This document shows positions 24,129 through 35,740 of a stretch of 64,000 nucleotides of DNA, in pieces. Both the position numbers and the translations under genes were made by a program. A model generated the notes under the pieces. It had not been told where the DNA came from. It worked only from the letters and a program-made list of their open reading frames with translations, and did no database searches. Numbering within the stretch: position 1 is the stretch's first letter; every line of letters starts with the position of its first letter. Source of the DNA: Agroathelia rolfsii (Eukaryota; Basidiomycota; Agaricomycetes; Amylocorticiales; Amylocorticiaceae); assembly GCA_018343915.1 (NCBI GenBank), contig JABRWF010000005.1:3507001-3571000 (forward strand), written 5' to 3'.

Positions 24129-24797
24129 TTAGTTTGTCCTTATGACTTCTTGGACCAGCGCAGTGTCCAGGTACTCTCTAACCTCAATCAACTTTCCCGT
24201 CTCCTCTGAGAAAGTCATGAAAAAAGCATATCTTGTTAATTATCGCATACTAACCTCAGCGCTCTTGTAGTCAAAATAGAACCACGAATCAAGCGCACCG
24301 ATTATTATAAGGTCGACCGTTCAGCTGCATGGCTTCTCCTGTACATTCAACAATTGCTTTGTAGCCAATTATCTATAACATCCAAGAGTTCATTATGAAA
24401 TGTGAATGAACATTGTTTCAATCAGACGATATACTAGTATCTCCAGCCCAAGACGAAGATATGGGACTTACATCAATGCTCAGAACATTGAATTTTACAG
24501 TTTGATCCTTTAGGCGCAACATGAGTGGCTTCACCAGCACTTCGGTCCATTCCTCAAGGTTCTAATCATAAAGAGGAAGAAAAATGGGATCAACAAAGCC
24601 ATACTCAATCTGTGTTATAACTGAAATTACTATTGGTCCATACGACACGACCCCATCCTGTTCTCAATGCTACGTGTCTCGGAAGTCACCATCCATCGCA
24701 AGTTGGGATCGTACGCAGCTATCAGGTAGTCCCATTTATTCTCGCCCACAGCATCAAAGAGGGTGTGGACGTAGTCTACGGTAGGTGGGGGAACCAT
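24129..24797 (-). CDS. NTF2/SnoaL-like small protein, paralogue D, exon 1 frame disrupted
   Basis: Exons encode MVPPPTVDYVHTLFDAVGEN with KWDYLIAAYDPNLRWMVTSE, then NLEEWTEVLVKPLMLRLKDQ and TVKFNVLSID, then IIGYKAIVECTGEAMQLNG with RPYNNR, then YAFFMTFSEETGKLIEVREY and LDTALVQEVIRTN before TAA. In A, B and C intron 1 lies between codons, just after a (V)Y residue. In D no GT donor falls on a codon boundary. Removing one base from the four-C run at 24651-24654 (G4 on the coding strand) would give MGRV followed by GTATGG in the right phase. So D carries either a one-base error or a real lesion. The remaining three exons are intact, so decay, if real, is recent. Confidence 0.7.
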
Positions 24798-25425
24798 ATC
24801 TTCTTTTGGAGATGTAGAGGGCGTAGGCTAAGCTCTCGATTTGGGAATACACTTTCCAGCGGACAATAGCTCGAAGGGAGTACAAGGAAGTTGTTTTCCA
24901 AGGGCTTTTGGTTTGTGTGCGTACTGGGCCTATAAATGTGTGCCAGTGAATTGCACTAGGGTTGCCGCGAATGCATTACGTAGGTCTTCTGAACTTTGCG
25001 ATTGAGCAAAAGTAGAAATAGACCCAAGGAGCTAAGCATAGGACGGCAGTTCTCACTTCTCTTCTTGGAATAGTAATGATAGATCTGGAAGCAGCCTTCC
25101 TAGATCTTCCACGCTGCCTTTCTAGAGAAGAATCGATCGAGAACTGGAATTCGTCAACAAATGTGCGCACCAAGTGAAAAGGAAATCATATGTTGGATAT
25201 CAGAAGAGACGGATCAAGATATACATGATGATAATTATGACAACAAGCAAATTACTAACAAAGAGTGATTAAACGAAACAAGGTCGTATCAGAACCCCTC
25301 CTCCTTCAACGCCTAACATAATATATATTAAACACAACAAGTATGCGAAAAAAGAAGATGAATCATTTCACGAATGAGTAGAAGAAGAAAAGAAACATAA
25401 AGAAACATCAAACGAATGAGCAGAA
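24798..25425. other. Intergenic between NTF2-like D and ammonium transporter
   Basis: About 630 bases. GCGAATGCAT at 24967-24976 matches, in inverted orientation, ten bases of the 18-nt motif of the pirin promoters. A 65-codon minus-strand frame (24976-25173) resembles nothing known. The right end is the 3' flank of the ammonium transporter gene. Confidence 0.4.
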
Positions 25426-27316
25426 TCACACCACCTCGGTAGTTTCCTGCCCTTTCTCCCTCACGCTGCCATCGCTTTCCGCCGTACGATGAGTGCCCAT
25501 CTCCGCCGCTCTGGCCGCGGCACCATGAGGCGGCTCACGACCGCCACCCGTCTCGAACTCGTCATGGTGATGCAGCCCATTCTTCGTCGTCGGCGCCAGC
25601 TCCGTGTCCAGCCCGACATAATCATACGCATACTCGCCCATCTCAGCATCATCAATACCGAGGATCTCGGCTTCCTCCGAAGCACGCAGACGTAGGCCGG
25701 GGATGAAATGCATCACCCAGCAGATGATGATGGTGACGACAAAGGACCAGGCGAAGCCAGAGGTCGAGTCGGCGAGCTGGATGCCTAGTTGGCGGAAGTT
25801 ACCATCGAGCCAACCGCCAGGGATGGAGGTGATGCCATCAAAGTCGGCGACGGAGGCTTGAGCAAAGATACCGGTAAGGATGTTGCCCACAATGCCGCCA
25901 ACAGAGTGGGATGCGAAGATCTAATGGGGGTAATTAGTTAGTGGCTATGCCAAGTTTGATTTTGGGAATAGGGCATTACATCAAGGGTATCGTCGTAGTG
26001 GAGGAGGAACTTGAGCTGGGTAGCAAAGTTGCAAATTGTGCCAGCAGCAACACCAAAGAGAACAGCAGCAGCTAAGAGAAAGCAAGAGAGAGAGAAAAAT
26101 CAACTTGAAGAAAATTTCAACCAGAGCAGGAAGCTCGCTTACGAGAGCCAACGAAACCAGAGGCAGGCGTGATTGCGACAAGACCAGCAATAGCACCGGA
26201 ACAGAAACCGACGGTCGACCACTTGCGCTCAAGGCGGTAATCCTGTGTAGATATATGTCAGATCCGATCCGATTCCTTCTTGCAATTCAAAAGGTTTACC
26301 CAAAGCATCCAAGTTAAGCCACCGACAGACGCCGCCAGGTTCGTAACAATACATGCTTGGGCGGCACGTAGGTTGGCACTAAGTGCCGAGCCACCGTTGA
26401 AGCCGAACCAGCCAAACCAGAGGAAAACGGTACCGAGGACGACATAGGTGGTGTTGTGGGGCTTGTATGCCAAGCGCTCAGTTCCCCATCCGCGACGTTT
26501 GCCCATATAGATACTGATTGCAAGGCCGGCTGTGCCACTGGATATGTGCACGGGCGTTCCACCAGCGAAATCAAGACCTCCGAGCTTGTATGTCCATCCG
26601 CTGGGATTCCAGGTCCAGCATGCGATTGGGTCATAGACGATCGTAGACCAGATGAAAACGAAGACCATGAGAGGCCCTAGACGGCCACGCTCGGCTACTG
26701 CACCGATAGCAAGTATGGGCGTGATGGCAGCGAACATCAGCTGAAAGACGCAGAAAACGATAGACGGCACACGAGCGGAGCCAACGGAAGGCTCAGCAAG
26801 TACGTTCATCAAACCGAAATGTCCTAGAAGAGCTCGTCTGTGAGTAGGGAGAAAACACGGGAGAACAGATAGTAGTGTCAAATTAACACTAAAACTGACT
26901 CAAGTCACCAATGAAGGCACTAGCTGTTTCGCTGAATGCCAAAGAGAAGCCCCAAAAGAACCACTACAAAGCATTTATTTTGAGCACGCATCGCATACAA
27001 GGACATAGAAAGGTTGGAACATACTTGGAATGAGACCACAGCGACAGTCATCATCGATAGATAGATCATGGATAGGGCATTTTTGCGACGCAAGAGGCCA
27101 GAATAGAAGAAACCCACGCCTGGAATCATAATCCAGACGAGGGCAGTGGAAGCCAATGTCCATGCGATATCGCCATTCTGGTAGACATATGAGGTCCCTG
27201 AAGGATCCGTGAAGACGAGGGAGCCAGCTGTATGCGTGCGCCGACGAGTAAGTGGATGATGCGCTATATAGACAGAGAAAAGGACACATACAGGCGTCGT
27301 AGGTAACGTTGACCAT
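25426..27316 (-). CDS. Ammonium transporter, Amt/Mep family
   Basis: Plasma-membrane ammonium permease of about 500 residues with eleven predicted membrane helices, in several exons. The start MVNVTYDA is followed by an intron and then NGDIAWTLASTALVWIMIPG with VGFFYSGLLRRKNALSM, the family signature region. The pore His pair is present: His in TPVHISSGTAGLAISIY and His in FASHSVGGIVGN. WFGFNGGSAL, AFSETASAFIGDL and ACWTWNPSGWTYKLGGLDFA are also typical. The cytosolic tail is about 90 residues, with HHHDEFETGGG and a Ser/Glu-rich end. Family members of this kind import ammonium under nitrogen limitation, and some act as sensors for filamentous growth. The neighbours are not nitrogen genes. 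Confidence 0.95.
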
Positions 27317-28684
27317 GGCTTTCGACGGCGACGAGGGGCGAAGGCAACGCGCAGGAGGCGCAGCGAATATAAGAATACAAAACCTGCGGCAGTTTGGCTT
27401 GGCTTTTGCGATAAGTCGAATATGAATATCGTGTACCTTTTCCCAGGGCCCAATCAGAAGCAAATGCGTTATCGCAGGCACTGCGTTGTGATTCTGTTTG
27501 ATTCCTGCCTACATCACGCATCATTCATCTTTGCGTCGACGGAACAGCCTAGTGAATCTTGCCATCGGCCGTGCTGCATTTCTGTCAGAGATTCCAGTCC
27601 TTTTTCTTTCTCCTACCTTCAACTTTATTACAAAATTCAGAGAAAACATACAAGAAATCCAGCTCACCAGCATGGCCAACATACACCCCAAATTAAAGTG
27701 CATGTCAACAATATTCAATTTCGGCTATCACGACGTCACAACTCTATGATAAGAACCTGATACGGTTCCAACGGCTGTTTCCATATCTGGCTACGTGTCC
27801 CTGCGTGTGCCTTTCGTAATCAGCCATCTCGAAGGTGATACGGAGAAACCTCAGCTTCACAATAAGAAGTCCATCCATAAGACATACCAGGTCAAGTGTT
27901 GACTTGCCTGTATCGAATGAGACTGGGAAACTTGCTGCAGATCAGTGAGCAAAGTTTCAGGGCATTTTACCTCCTATCTCGGTGTTAAAAAAAAAAAAAA
28001 AAAAAGTTTATGCTTTCTTGAAATTTTCTCGGGTAGCCAGCCAGACCTGTGTGGAACGGAATTGACAAGCCAATGCTCCTGATCTAAACTTATCTACATC
28101 TTTGGCTTTATCAGCTTTCTACAGGTCCCACCGGCGATCGACTGGAGAGCAAGGCAACACATTGCACAGCCACAATAGGCACGGCGGGCTTCGAATTCTT
28201 CCCTTGCTCCCTTCTGTCATGAGCGTATCTTGGATCACCTTCTCCACACTAAGTGATGGCATCTGGCCTAGGAATACTTATTGTAGTTGAATACAACGCA
28301 CTCTTCGAAGCTATTGTTATATGACATTAAAACAGCCACGAGACCCTAAGATGAAACAACTACTAGGTGACAAATTGGTGTACATGAATGAGAACGAACT
28401 ACTAATATCGCGTGTTTGAATATCCTTGTCATCAGTTGGAGACCTGCAGCTTCCATGACCAGGAGAGGAAAGAAGAAGCCGCGGAAAGAGCCTGTCGGGA
28501 TAAATAACCGTAATCCGGGGGACGACCATAATAAAAACATTTAAATGGAAGCAAAAAGGACAATATAAAGAAACCTGTCTTGACACATAAACGCGCAGAC
28601 AAGATGCGGCAACCCAGCCAAGGATGGTAATGATGGTGAATGGACGGAGACAGACCATCAAACAAGCCGAATGGCCGTACACCC
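27317..28684. other. Intergenic, no gene seen
   Basis: The left part is the ammonium transporter 5' leader and promoter. A run of 19 A occurs at 27987-28005. Several open frames of 60-120 codons show no family features. The right end is the 3' flank of the monooxygenase gene. Confidence 0.5.
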
Positions 28685-30835
28685 TCAAACCTGGACAACT
28701 CTCCCGTGCCCTTCTAACCGCATCTCCGTCTCCTGCACGACATCAATACCATTTCCAAGCTCTCCACTCCCATCACTACTTCCGATCATGCGTCCCCACT
28801 TGGCCCACCAGTCCTCTACAGCCTCCGTGGGACTATACCCAAAGATAGAACCAATCTCCTCCCATTGCTCCAACAACGCCTCCTCATGCGACGCCTCCTT
28901 GCGGGCCCGCGCCATGCGTAAGCCCTCATCACGCGCATCGCGTTCCGGACCGGGTGAGAGCCAAACGAAGCTGGTCGTCCTATCTTCCGACTCGGCTGCT
29001 GCCATCCGCCGCGGTTCCTGAATTTCTTGTAGAGCGGAAAGGAGGCGTGGGAGCGTGGAGAGGCTCTTGATTCGTGAGAGGAGCCAGCCGAGTATTACAG
29101 CGTCCTCGATGGCGACGGCGACAGCAAGCATACCACATGGCTAATTTGGTGATATACATGTCAGAAATGACATCGAAGGTTGGAGGGAACAAGATCTCTT
29201 ACGAAGATAGGGTGTGCCGCGTCTCCAATGAGAACCATGCTACCGGTGCGGTCGGTCCATTCTGAAAGCGGGGTCGCTCTCGAGATGAATTGTGTTCGTA
29301 CAAAGGAAGGTACTAGTTTTAACATGCGATTTATGCTACAAAAAACCTGTTTAATACAACGAAATAATCGAGTAGCCAAAAGTAAGGCTTACCGTGGTTC
29401 ATACGAATCAATAGATGGCGCATTTGCTGAACACTCTATCCATGAATACGGAGAATCGGATGGCCAGGGCTCAACATCCGAATTGGGCCAGAACATTTGT
29501 ACAATGTATCCTTCCCCATTTCGCTGTAGAGATCAATCATCAGATCTTGCTGGGGCTGTCTACAAAAGAGAAATGGTTGCTCACACTTGGATGCCCTATG
29601 AGTGATAAAAGAATGGTGATTAATCTAGGAAGCGATTTGTAGCTGACGAATATGGTTTTTACCTACAATACTACGGCCTGGGCCCATCCATATTGGCCAC
29701 TAACAGAGGATAGAAACGTAAGATCATGTGAAATCAAAGAATAGAACTAAGAGCATCCTAACCTCAGAGTGTTCCAACAGCCCACTTAGCAAGGGATCCT
29801 CCCTCATTTTATCTCCAGGGATGACGCCGCTGAATCAGAGTCAAGTCAATTATCAGCAAGATATCTCTTTATACTTCAACAATAACAAAAGAACTGTACC
29901 AAAGGACGCCCATCCCTGTCAGTTCCCACTTCCCATCCTCTTCTTCATCGTCAACCGTCGCTCGCGCAAGACTGCCAAGACCGCCGGCGCCGATGATAAG
30001 ATCGGCATGCAATCTGCTCCCGTCCGCGAGCTGCAGAACTGGTCTTTCACTTCCGTCCGCCGCTTGTTCATACTCGTACGCTACAACTGCGTGGTCAAAG
30101 TGTACTTCGGCGCCATTTTCAAGTGCTAGGTCGTAGATGAGTCGTAAAACATCGTCAAACTAAAACAAAATAAGGAATTAATTGTTAGAGAATCAGGTTA
30201 GCATTTAGATGCCCATATCTTCCGTCGTCATCATCATGTGAGCACTCACAGGAGCAAGGAGAAACTGCCCGCCGGCGGTCTCGAGTATTTCCTCCTGCCA
30301 TGATTGGTATCCGATCGACTCGCCTGTCTCCACTGAAAGGTATAGAGAGAGAGATAAAAAAGGCCAATACAAAGTGACATCAGCATCTGATGGATACGCT
30401 CATGTGATGGCTAATATAAGCACTTAGTGGACTTACATGAGATAAACTCCGTTCCCTTGGCAGGTATACTGATTTCCTTCAGCTTCTCGCCGAGCCCCCA
30501 TTCATTGAAGATTTTGGTGAGGTTTGGTGGGATCTTGAGGCCGCCGTTTTTCTGTGCATACGGGGTCAATATGGGCAGGGGAAGGTGTAAAGAGAAGGAA
30601 CATTGCTCACTATACTTCCGAATGCGGGGTGTTGATCCAAGACACGTACGCGGTGGCCGGACTTGCTAAGCGTGTATGCGGCTGCAAGACCAGAAAAGCC
30701 TAGAGTAAGGTAGCAAGAGTGAGAGGTACTATCAGTCTCTTTGAATGTGACATTGTCTATCTGATACAGACCAGCGCCGGCAATGATGACATCAAGACTA
30801 AGAGGTGCAAGGGGTGTGGTGGACGCGTTGCGCAT
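28685..30835 (-). CDS. FAD-dependent monooxygenase, salicylate hydroxylase-like
   Basis: Class A flavin hydroxylase in about ten exons. The start MRNASTTPLAPLSLDVIIAG leads, after an intron inside the motif, into GAGFSGLAAAYTLSKSGHRV, the FAD-binding GxGxxG. It continues with RVLDQHPAFGSI, KNGGLKIPPNLTKIFNEWGL and FDDVLRLIYDLALENGAEV, then the DG-motif region ADLIIGAGGLGSLARA, and later SMVLIGDAAHPIF, the second FAD motif, followed by PCGMLAVAVAIEDAVILGWL. The usual Asp of the DG motif is Gly here. A few middle exons (about 29300-29650) are hard to place exactly. The C-terminus (EAVEDWWAKWGRM to HGRVVQV) is well defined. The substrate is probably an aromatic acid or phenol, as for relatives, but this is inference. 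Confidence 0.85.
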
Positions 30836-33632
30836 TTTGTCACCGGCTTCACAAAGGTATTGAGTTAGTTAATGGCGTTAGTCTCCCTGTTGTGGGGATT
30901 CCGGGGAGTGACGGTGGGGTAGAGATAGCGTGGCTCAGAAAGAATCAGCAATAGTCAATAACCGTTCACTCAATGTCGCCAGCAGAGCCAAGGCCGAGAA
31001 AGTAAATGCAGGAAGGAAAGAAGGTAGGTCGTGATGGAAAGGAAAAACAGCACACACAAGACTGCTCCCGAGTAACGCTCAAGCTTTGAGTGGGTTGTGC
31101 GCATCACGATTTCCTCTCTTAATCATGTGCATGTCCCTTATTATAGCCGAGTAGATTATTAGTACACTGGCCATCAGGATTCAAGAAGCATTTGCATGAT
31201 CTTCTCTCGCCTCGTTGATTTGAAACACGTGAACTTGGAGCCGCAAAAGTTTGTTGTTCTCGATTCTTGATATTCTGGCGGCGGTGAGACTAGAACCCGT
31301 TAAGGTGCTAGACTCCGAACTGTCGTAAGTTCAAAAGCCGTACGTAACATTAGTAATATATTGGGACGGAAAACGGAGCGAAGGCCAGAGCAGAAATACT
31401 GCTAATTCGATCGTTTAGGACCAGTGAGCGGAGCTTACATGGTCGTGGATGCACAGCATCGTGACGGCACGGACACGGTACATTCATCGGTAGAAGAGTC
31501 AAGTAACATCCGCCAGAACCCGAGATGCCTTGTTTCTCTCTTCCGCTAGACAAGCGAATTTTCTCGGTCATATCTTGTATCTTTTCTCCCCTGAAGGTCT
31601 TTCCGGATTGCCATTTTTCCATTCTTGCGAAGCCTGACAATCGCGAATACACATCAACATCAGATCGCCTAGTGTAAGAACTTGAATGTGTACGAGAAAA
31701 GAGTGAGAAATCGTTCATCAGCTTGGATACCTAAACCTATGGAATGACTATTGCAAAATGCAATCAGATGATCGTAAACATGCTGATATCTTACAATACA
31801 CTATATATACTAAATGTGTGAAAATTGCGTGAGAACAAGATCCGATCTACGCACCGGCTGCTATAAGCAGATGTAGAAGCTATGGTCATTAGCAATGACC
31901 CATACTATTACTAGTGTTTGTTCGTAAACGCCAAATATTAGCTAATAAAAATATAAATTGGTGATGGCAAAGTCTGAAAAACAAAAACAAAAAACGGCCT
32001 CAGGGAACTCTGCCAGTGGTTCCAGCGGCGGGCTCTGTGCGGCGTCGACCACGATGGCGCGTCGTCTCGTATATGATGATGCCCGTGATGGTCGCCGTGA
32101 CGGTGACCTGATCACGAGTGACTTTCACAGATCAATTTGTTAATGGGAGTACCAAAATAGACATCAAGGCTACTCTTCGCAAGATGGTTACTTATTTTAC
32201 AGATATCGTTGATTCGACGTCGTAAATAAAGCGTCCGGCTACTGCTTACAATCACATTTGACACTTTTCATGGGCCAAGTGAGGTTAATAGCGGCATTCG
32301 GCTACAAGTAACGGTAACGTGACTCATATGTGGTCCATTTGGAGGCACCACTGGATCCTGAAATTCGACGAGATTCTGCTTACATGAGCCCAGTACAGTT
32401 ACATGCATTTAATATGTTTCACAAAACAGATATAGCATCCTTCCAGGAAGTCCCGGCACGCGGAGTATCGGGCAAGCCTCTTCCCTAAGCTTGTGCTCGC
32501 TGCGTTGCAAACTGCCAGCGGCGACAAATGCCAAAGAGGGCAGCAGCAACGACTCAAATCATGACGAATATTCCTGCCACAATCTCAGCCGTAATAGCTG
32601 CGACATCACTAGCAGGAGCCTAAATAAATTGCCCTGTAGGCCAGGTCCTTAGTTTAAAGGTGCCGCTACCAGTACCCTAATTCAGTCCGTGCCAACATTT
32701 GTGGGAAGAACCGCCATGTCTTATGTTAGCTGAGTTGTCAGTTGCTTATGATCGTCATCATACTATATAACCTAGTACAAGAGATAAAATCATGGGGCCT
32801 GACATCAGCACCTGTAGATTTTATCGTGGTTAGACAAAGTGTAGCATGTGGAGCCATATGTATCCACTGTCTTTGCAACGTATGTAGAGGCAATTTTAGT
32901 CACTGAAGGAAGCACAAAGTCAATTCAGCCGAAGCAAGGAACAACATAAGAGAGACCCTAAGGCATACTCTAGGCATACAATCTATCTTAATTATGGAGT
33001 TATGTGAATAGATCTTGGCTTAATAACCGGAATATCGTGTCAGTGTTGGTCAGGCAAAGGCGTCTTGATGCTATGACCACAACAACACTCAGGAACAGGT
33101 CAAATAAGAAAAATCCGGGGTCCTCAATCCCTGCCGGTCTTTGCAAATGGCCGATAGCTCTGAAGATCGTGAGTCATATATTTGCATACAGAGCGATAGT
33201 AATACTACGTAGTACAAGAGAAAGTAGCAATTACACACCAATTCACAAGGGGCCACGCATTGGTAGCGTTAATCACACTTACGTAAGCTTGTAAATAGAA
33301 TAGGCTAAAATTGATGCCGTGGCATTGGTGAGACTCTACACTGCCACTAGCACGCGTATCGTATTATTTTTTGTTGCTTGTATAGTCCTGCAGCTACTCC
33401 CAGCTTATGTTTGAGTGCATGTATGTCCTTCTCTTAAAAATTCAAGAAACACTGTCATTGGCATCTTTCGATAATATAACTGGGAGCTTGCTTGTATAAC
33501 CTTTGTACTGGCAGACGAGTTTCGCGAAAATAGCCTAGGCGCATTTAAAAAAGCATTTTAATCCAGATTTATGAGTAAATGAGAAGCTTTTACATCAGAA
33601 AATAGCGATACTATGACTGAGAAAGCATATGA
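30836..33632. other. Long intergenic stretch with remnants
   Basis: About 2.8 kb without an intact gene. Near 31270-31340 a sequence (TTAAGGTGCTAGACTCCGAACTGT) resembles the D-arm to anticodon part of a tRNA, but the stems are broken. On the minus strand at 32485-32712 there is a decayed coding segment, listed separately. Other frames are short and unrecognised. Confidence 0.45.
32485..32712 (-). pseudogene. Decayed C-terminal fragment of a single-pass membrane protein
   Basis: One minus-strand frame reads GSSHKCWHGLN, stop, GTGSGTFKLRTWPTGQFI, stop, APASDVAAITAEIVAGIFVM, I, stop, VVAAALFGICRRWQFATQRA and so on to TAG at 32485. The three interior stops (TAG 32677-32679, TAG 32620-32622, TGA 32554-32556) interrupt what looks like a hydrophobic membrane helix followed by a basic stop-transfer segment (CRRWQ). 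I do not recognise the parent family. The middle TAG could also be a splice acceptor. Confidence is limited because the fragment is short. Confidence 0.35.
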
Positions 33633-35740
33633 TCAAGCGTTAACTTCGGTCCAGGTCTGGTGCTCGGGAGCCCTAACCACCCATCTTGCTTCGAGATCGA
33701 GAGTCTGACCCATATTTACGGAAACAAGCCATTCAAACAACCCTTTCGCTTTGCCCTTGATGCCGTCCTTCCATCTTACAGAGACATCCTTTTTCACTGC
33801 AACTTTTTCATCCGTATCAGCTTCAGCCAATCCCTCAGGCATCTGTAGAAGAACTTTGCAGCTCTTGTCATCTGGTACAGGAATCCCTCCCAAAATACAC
33901 AACTCCTCGATCTTGTGCATGTTTTTGTTTTGAATTGATAGCTTGACGAGCACATCCGTGGAAGTGTCAGAGAAATTACCACCTATAACTCTGGGGAGTG
34001 AATGTTGACGTAAGTAAGTGACATAAATGTCCGGGTCTGTGCCAAGCGTGCACTCGAATTCATCACCGATATTGACTTCCTATAGATTTCATTTGCATGT
34101 GAATACGAACTCACAAAATAGCTCAGGCTGCTGGGAGCACATACCTGAAAAGATGAAATCGAAACAAGAGTGTCATCAAACAAGATATTGAATGGGTCAG
34201 ATAATAATTTGTAATCGCTGGTATTTTTCATGGTGCATCGCAAATAGACATTTGGTTCGGCCCAAGGTACGGAGACATGAGATATCTTGGCATCCAATGA
34301 TAGCTTTGCTACAGGAACCTGATGAGGTAAACCATCGCTCGGAACACTGGTTAACCCTTTCACCGCATATATCGACGAAGCTGAACCTTTTGTGACAGTC
34401 ATGGATAAATGTGGAAGGTGGAATGTGGAAGACTGGATGAATTGCTCTTGGCTAGTTGTGGATCCTTGGGACCCAAAGAAAATACCTGATTGGCACCAAA
34501 CGGATTCCACAGCCTTCTCCACTTGGGAGCCCGGGATTTGTTATGTAGAAGATGACTGAACGGTTTGTGTACTGGAGACAGTGGCCACACCACCGCTGCG
34601 ATGTTGAACAGAGACGCGTATTGGAAAGCTAGGTTGTATACGTATTGACCCTGGGTGGAAATTTGTATCCTGAGTGAGTTCTGATTAGCCCTAGTAAATA
34701 CTTGCTGAAGTAACCTTATTTAATGGTAGCTTCATGCCACGGAACTGTGGGATTGTCCGAGGGAGACTTAGATCATTGGAAGAGGTGCCGAACTTGATGA
34801 TAGATCCCACCCAGTCTTCTCCTGTGCTTTGAATCACTTGAGCATTATAGCTGAATACGACAGAGGGGGAAGGTTTGTTTGCTTCATTTTTGGTATGGAG
34901 CTCATACACGGATTGCCAGCTTGCATTGGAGACAACTGACATGATATGATTGAGTGTTTCCGCTTTTCATATATTACGAAGAGTATACAAGATCCATACC
35001 GTATGTCAGCTTGACATTGGCCTGACCGTCGTTTTCGGCTACAAGGATAAGCTGCACTTCTCCTTGTGCTTCAATGACTTTCGCTTCTATTCTGCGCTGT
35101 TGCTCCTTGATTTGCTTGTCCAGGGACAAAATCTCTGCATCAACCCGCGTTTCTTCTTCAATACTTCGCTTGGCCTTGTCTGAAAATGTTTCGAGAAAAT
35201 GAGCGACCTGTTCTGATCTGACTTGATGTTCCGATTTCAAGCTCCTTCCATAATCAAGCAAAATATTGTATTCCTGTTCATGTACGGCATTCATCCTCTT
35301 GAGGACATTTTGTTTTTCATGTAGAGTTAAAAGGACTTCCTCGGGTGAGTCAGGGGGACATGAATCTAAGGAAGAGTCGGTTGTGCAGACCAGATCCAAG
35401 AGACGGGTTGCTGGACCGCTTTTGACAGAGATGCGCACAGATCTCTTGTTGATCGACCTGGAGAGGCCGGTAATAATAACCTTATTTACTCCGGCCTGGA
35501 AGTGTAAGCCCATACGATATTCTGCTGGTCAACGCATAGCTATATATAAGGCTGCCATAAATGTACCTTCAATCCTAGAAACAACGATCGCACAACCTCG
35601 GCCTTATCGATACTAGCAGTAGATTTGGCGAGGGTATCGAAAGTATTTTTGGCCGGAGAGCTAGAGTTCGAGTTGAAGATAGTCACTGGTTCAACAAGAG
35701 TTTTACTCAATGGGAATACAATTTCTGCTGAGGACGTCAT
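33633..35740 (-). CDS. DUF4140/DUF4139 (mucoidy inhibitor A-like) protein
   Basis: About 600 residues in several exons. The N-terminal DUF4140-like part begins MTSSAEIVFPLSKTLVEPVT and includes AGVNKVIITGLSRSINKRS. A coiled coil follows (QVAHFLETFSDKAKRSIEEE, then LDKQIKEQQRRIEAK). The DUF4139-like part has VVSNASWQSVYELHTK, SYNAQVIQSTGEDWVGS, then VEKAVESVWCQ and EVNIGDEFECTLGTDPDIYV, ending WVVRAPEHQTWTEVNA. The family is known from bacteria and fungi, with unclear biochemical function. An upstream Met at 35755 is possible. Between GGVATVS and EKAVESVW an in-frame TAA (34541-34543) must be removed. A 51-base intron at 34522-34572 (GTACAC to CCCAAG) would do so, but its sites are weak. Otherwise the gene carries a premature stop. 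Confidence 0.75.
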
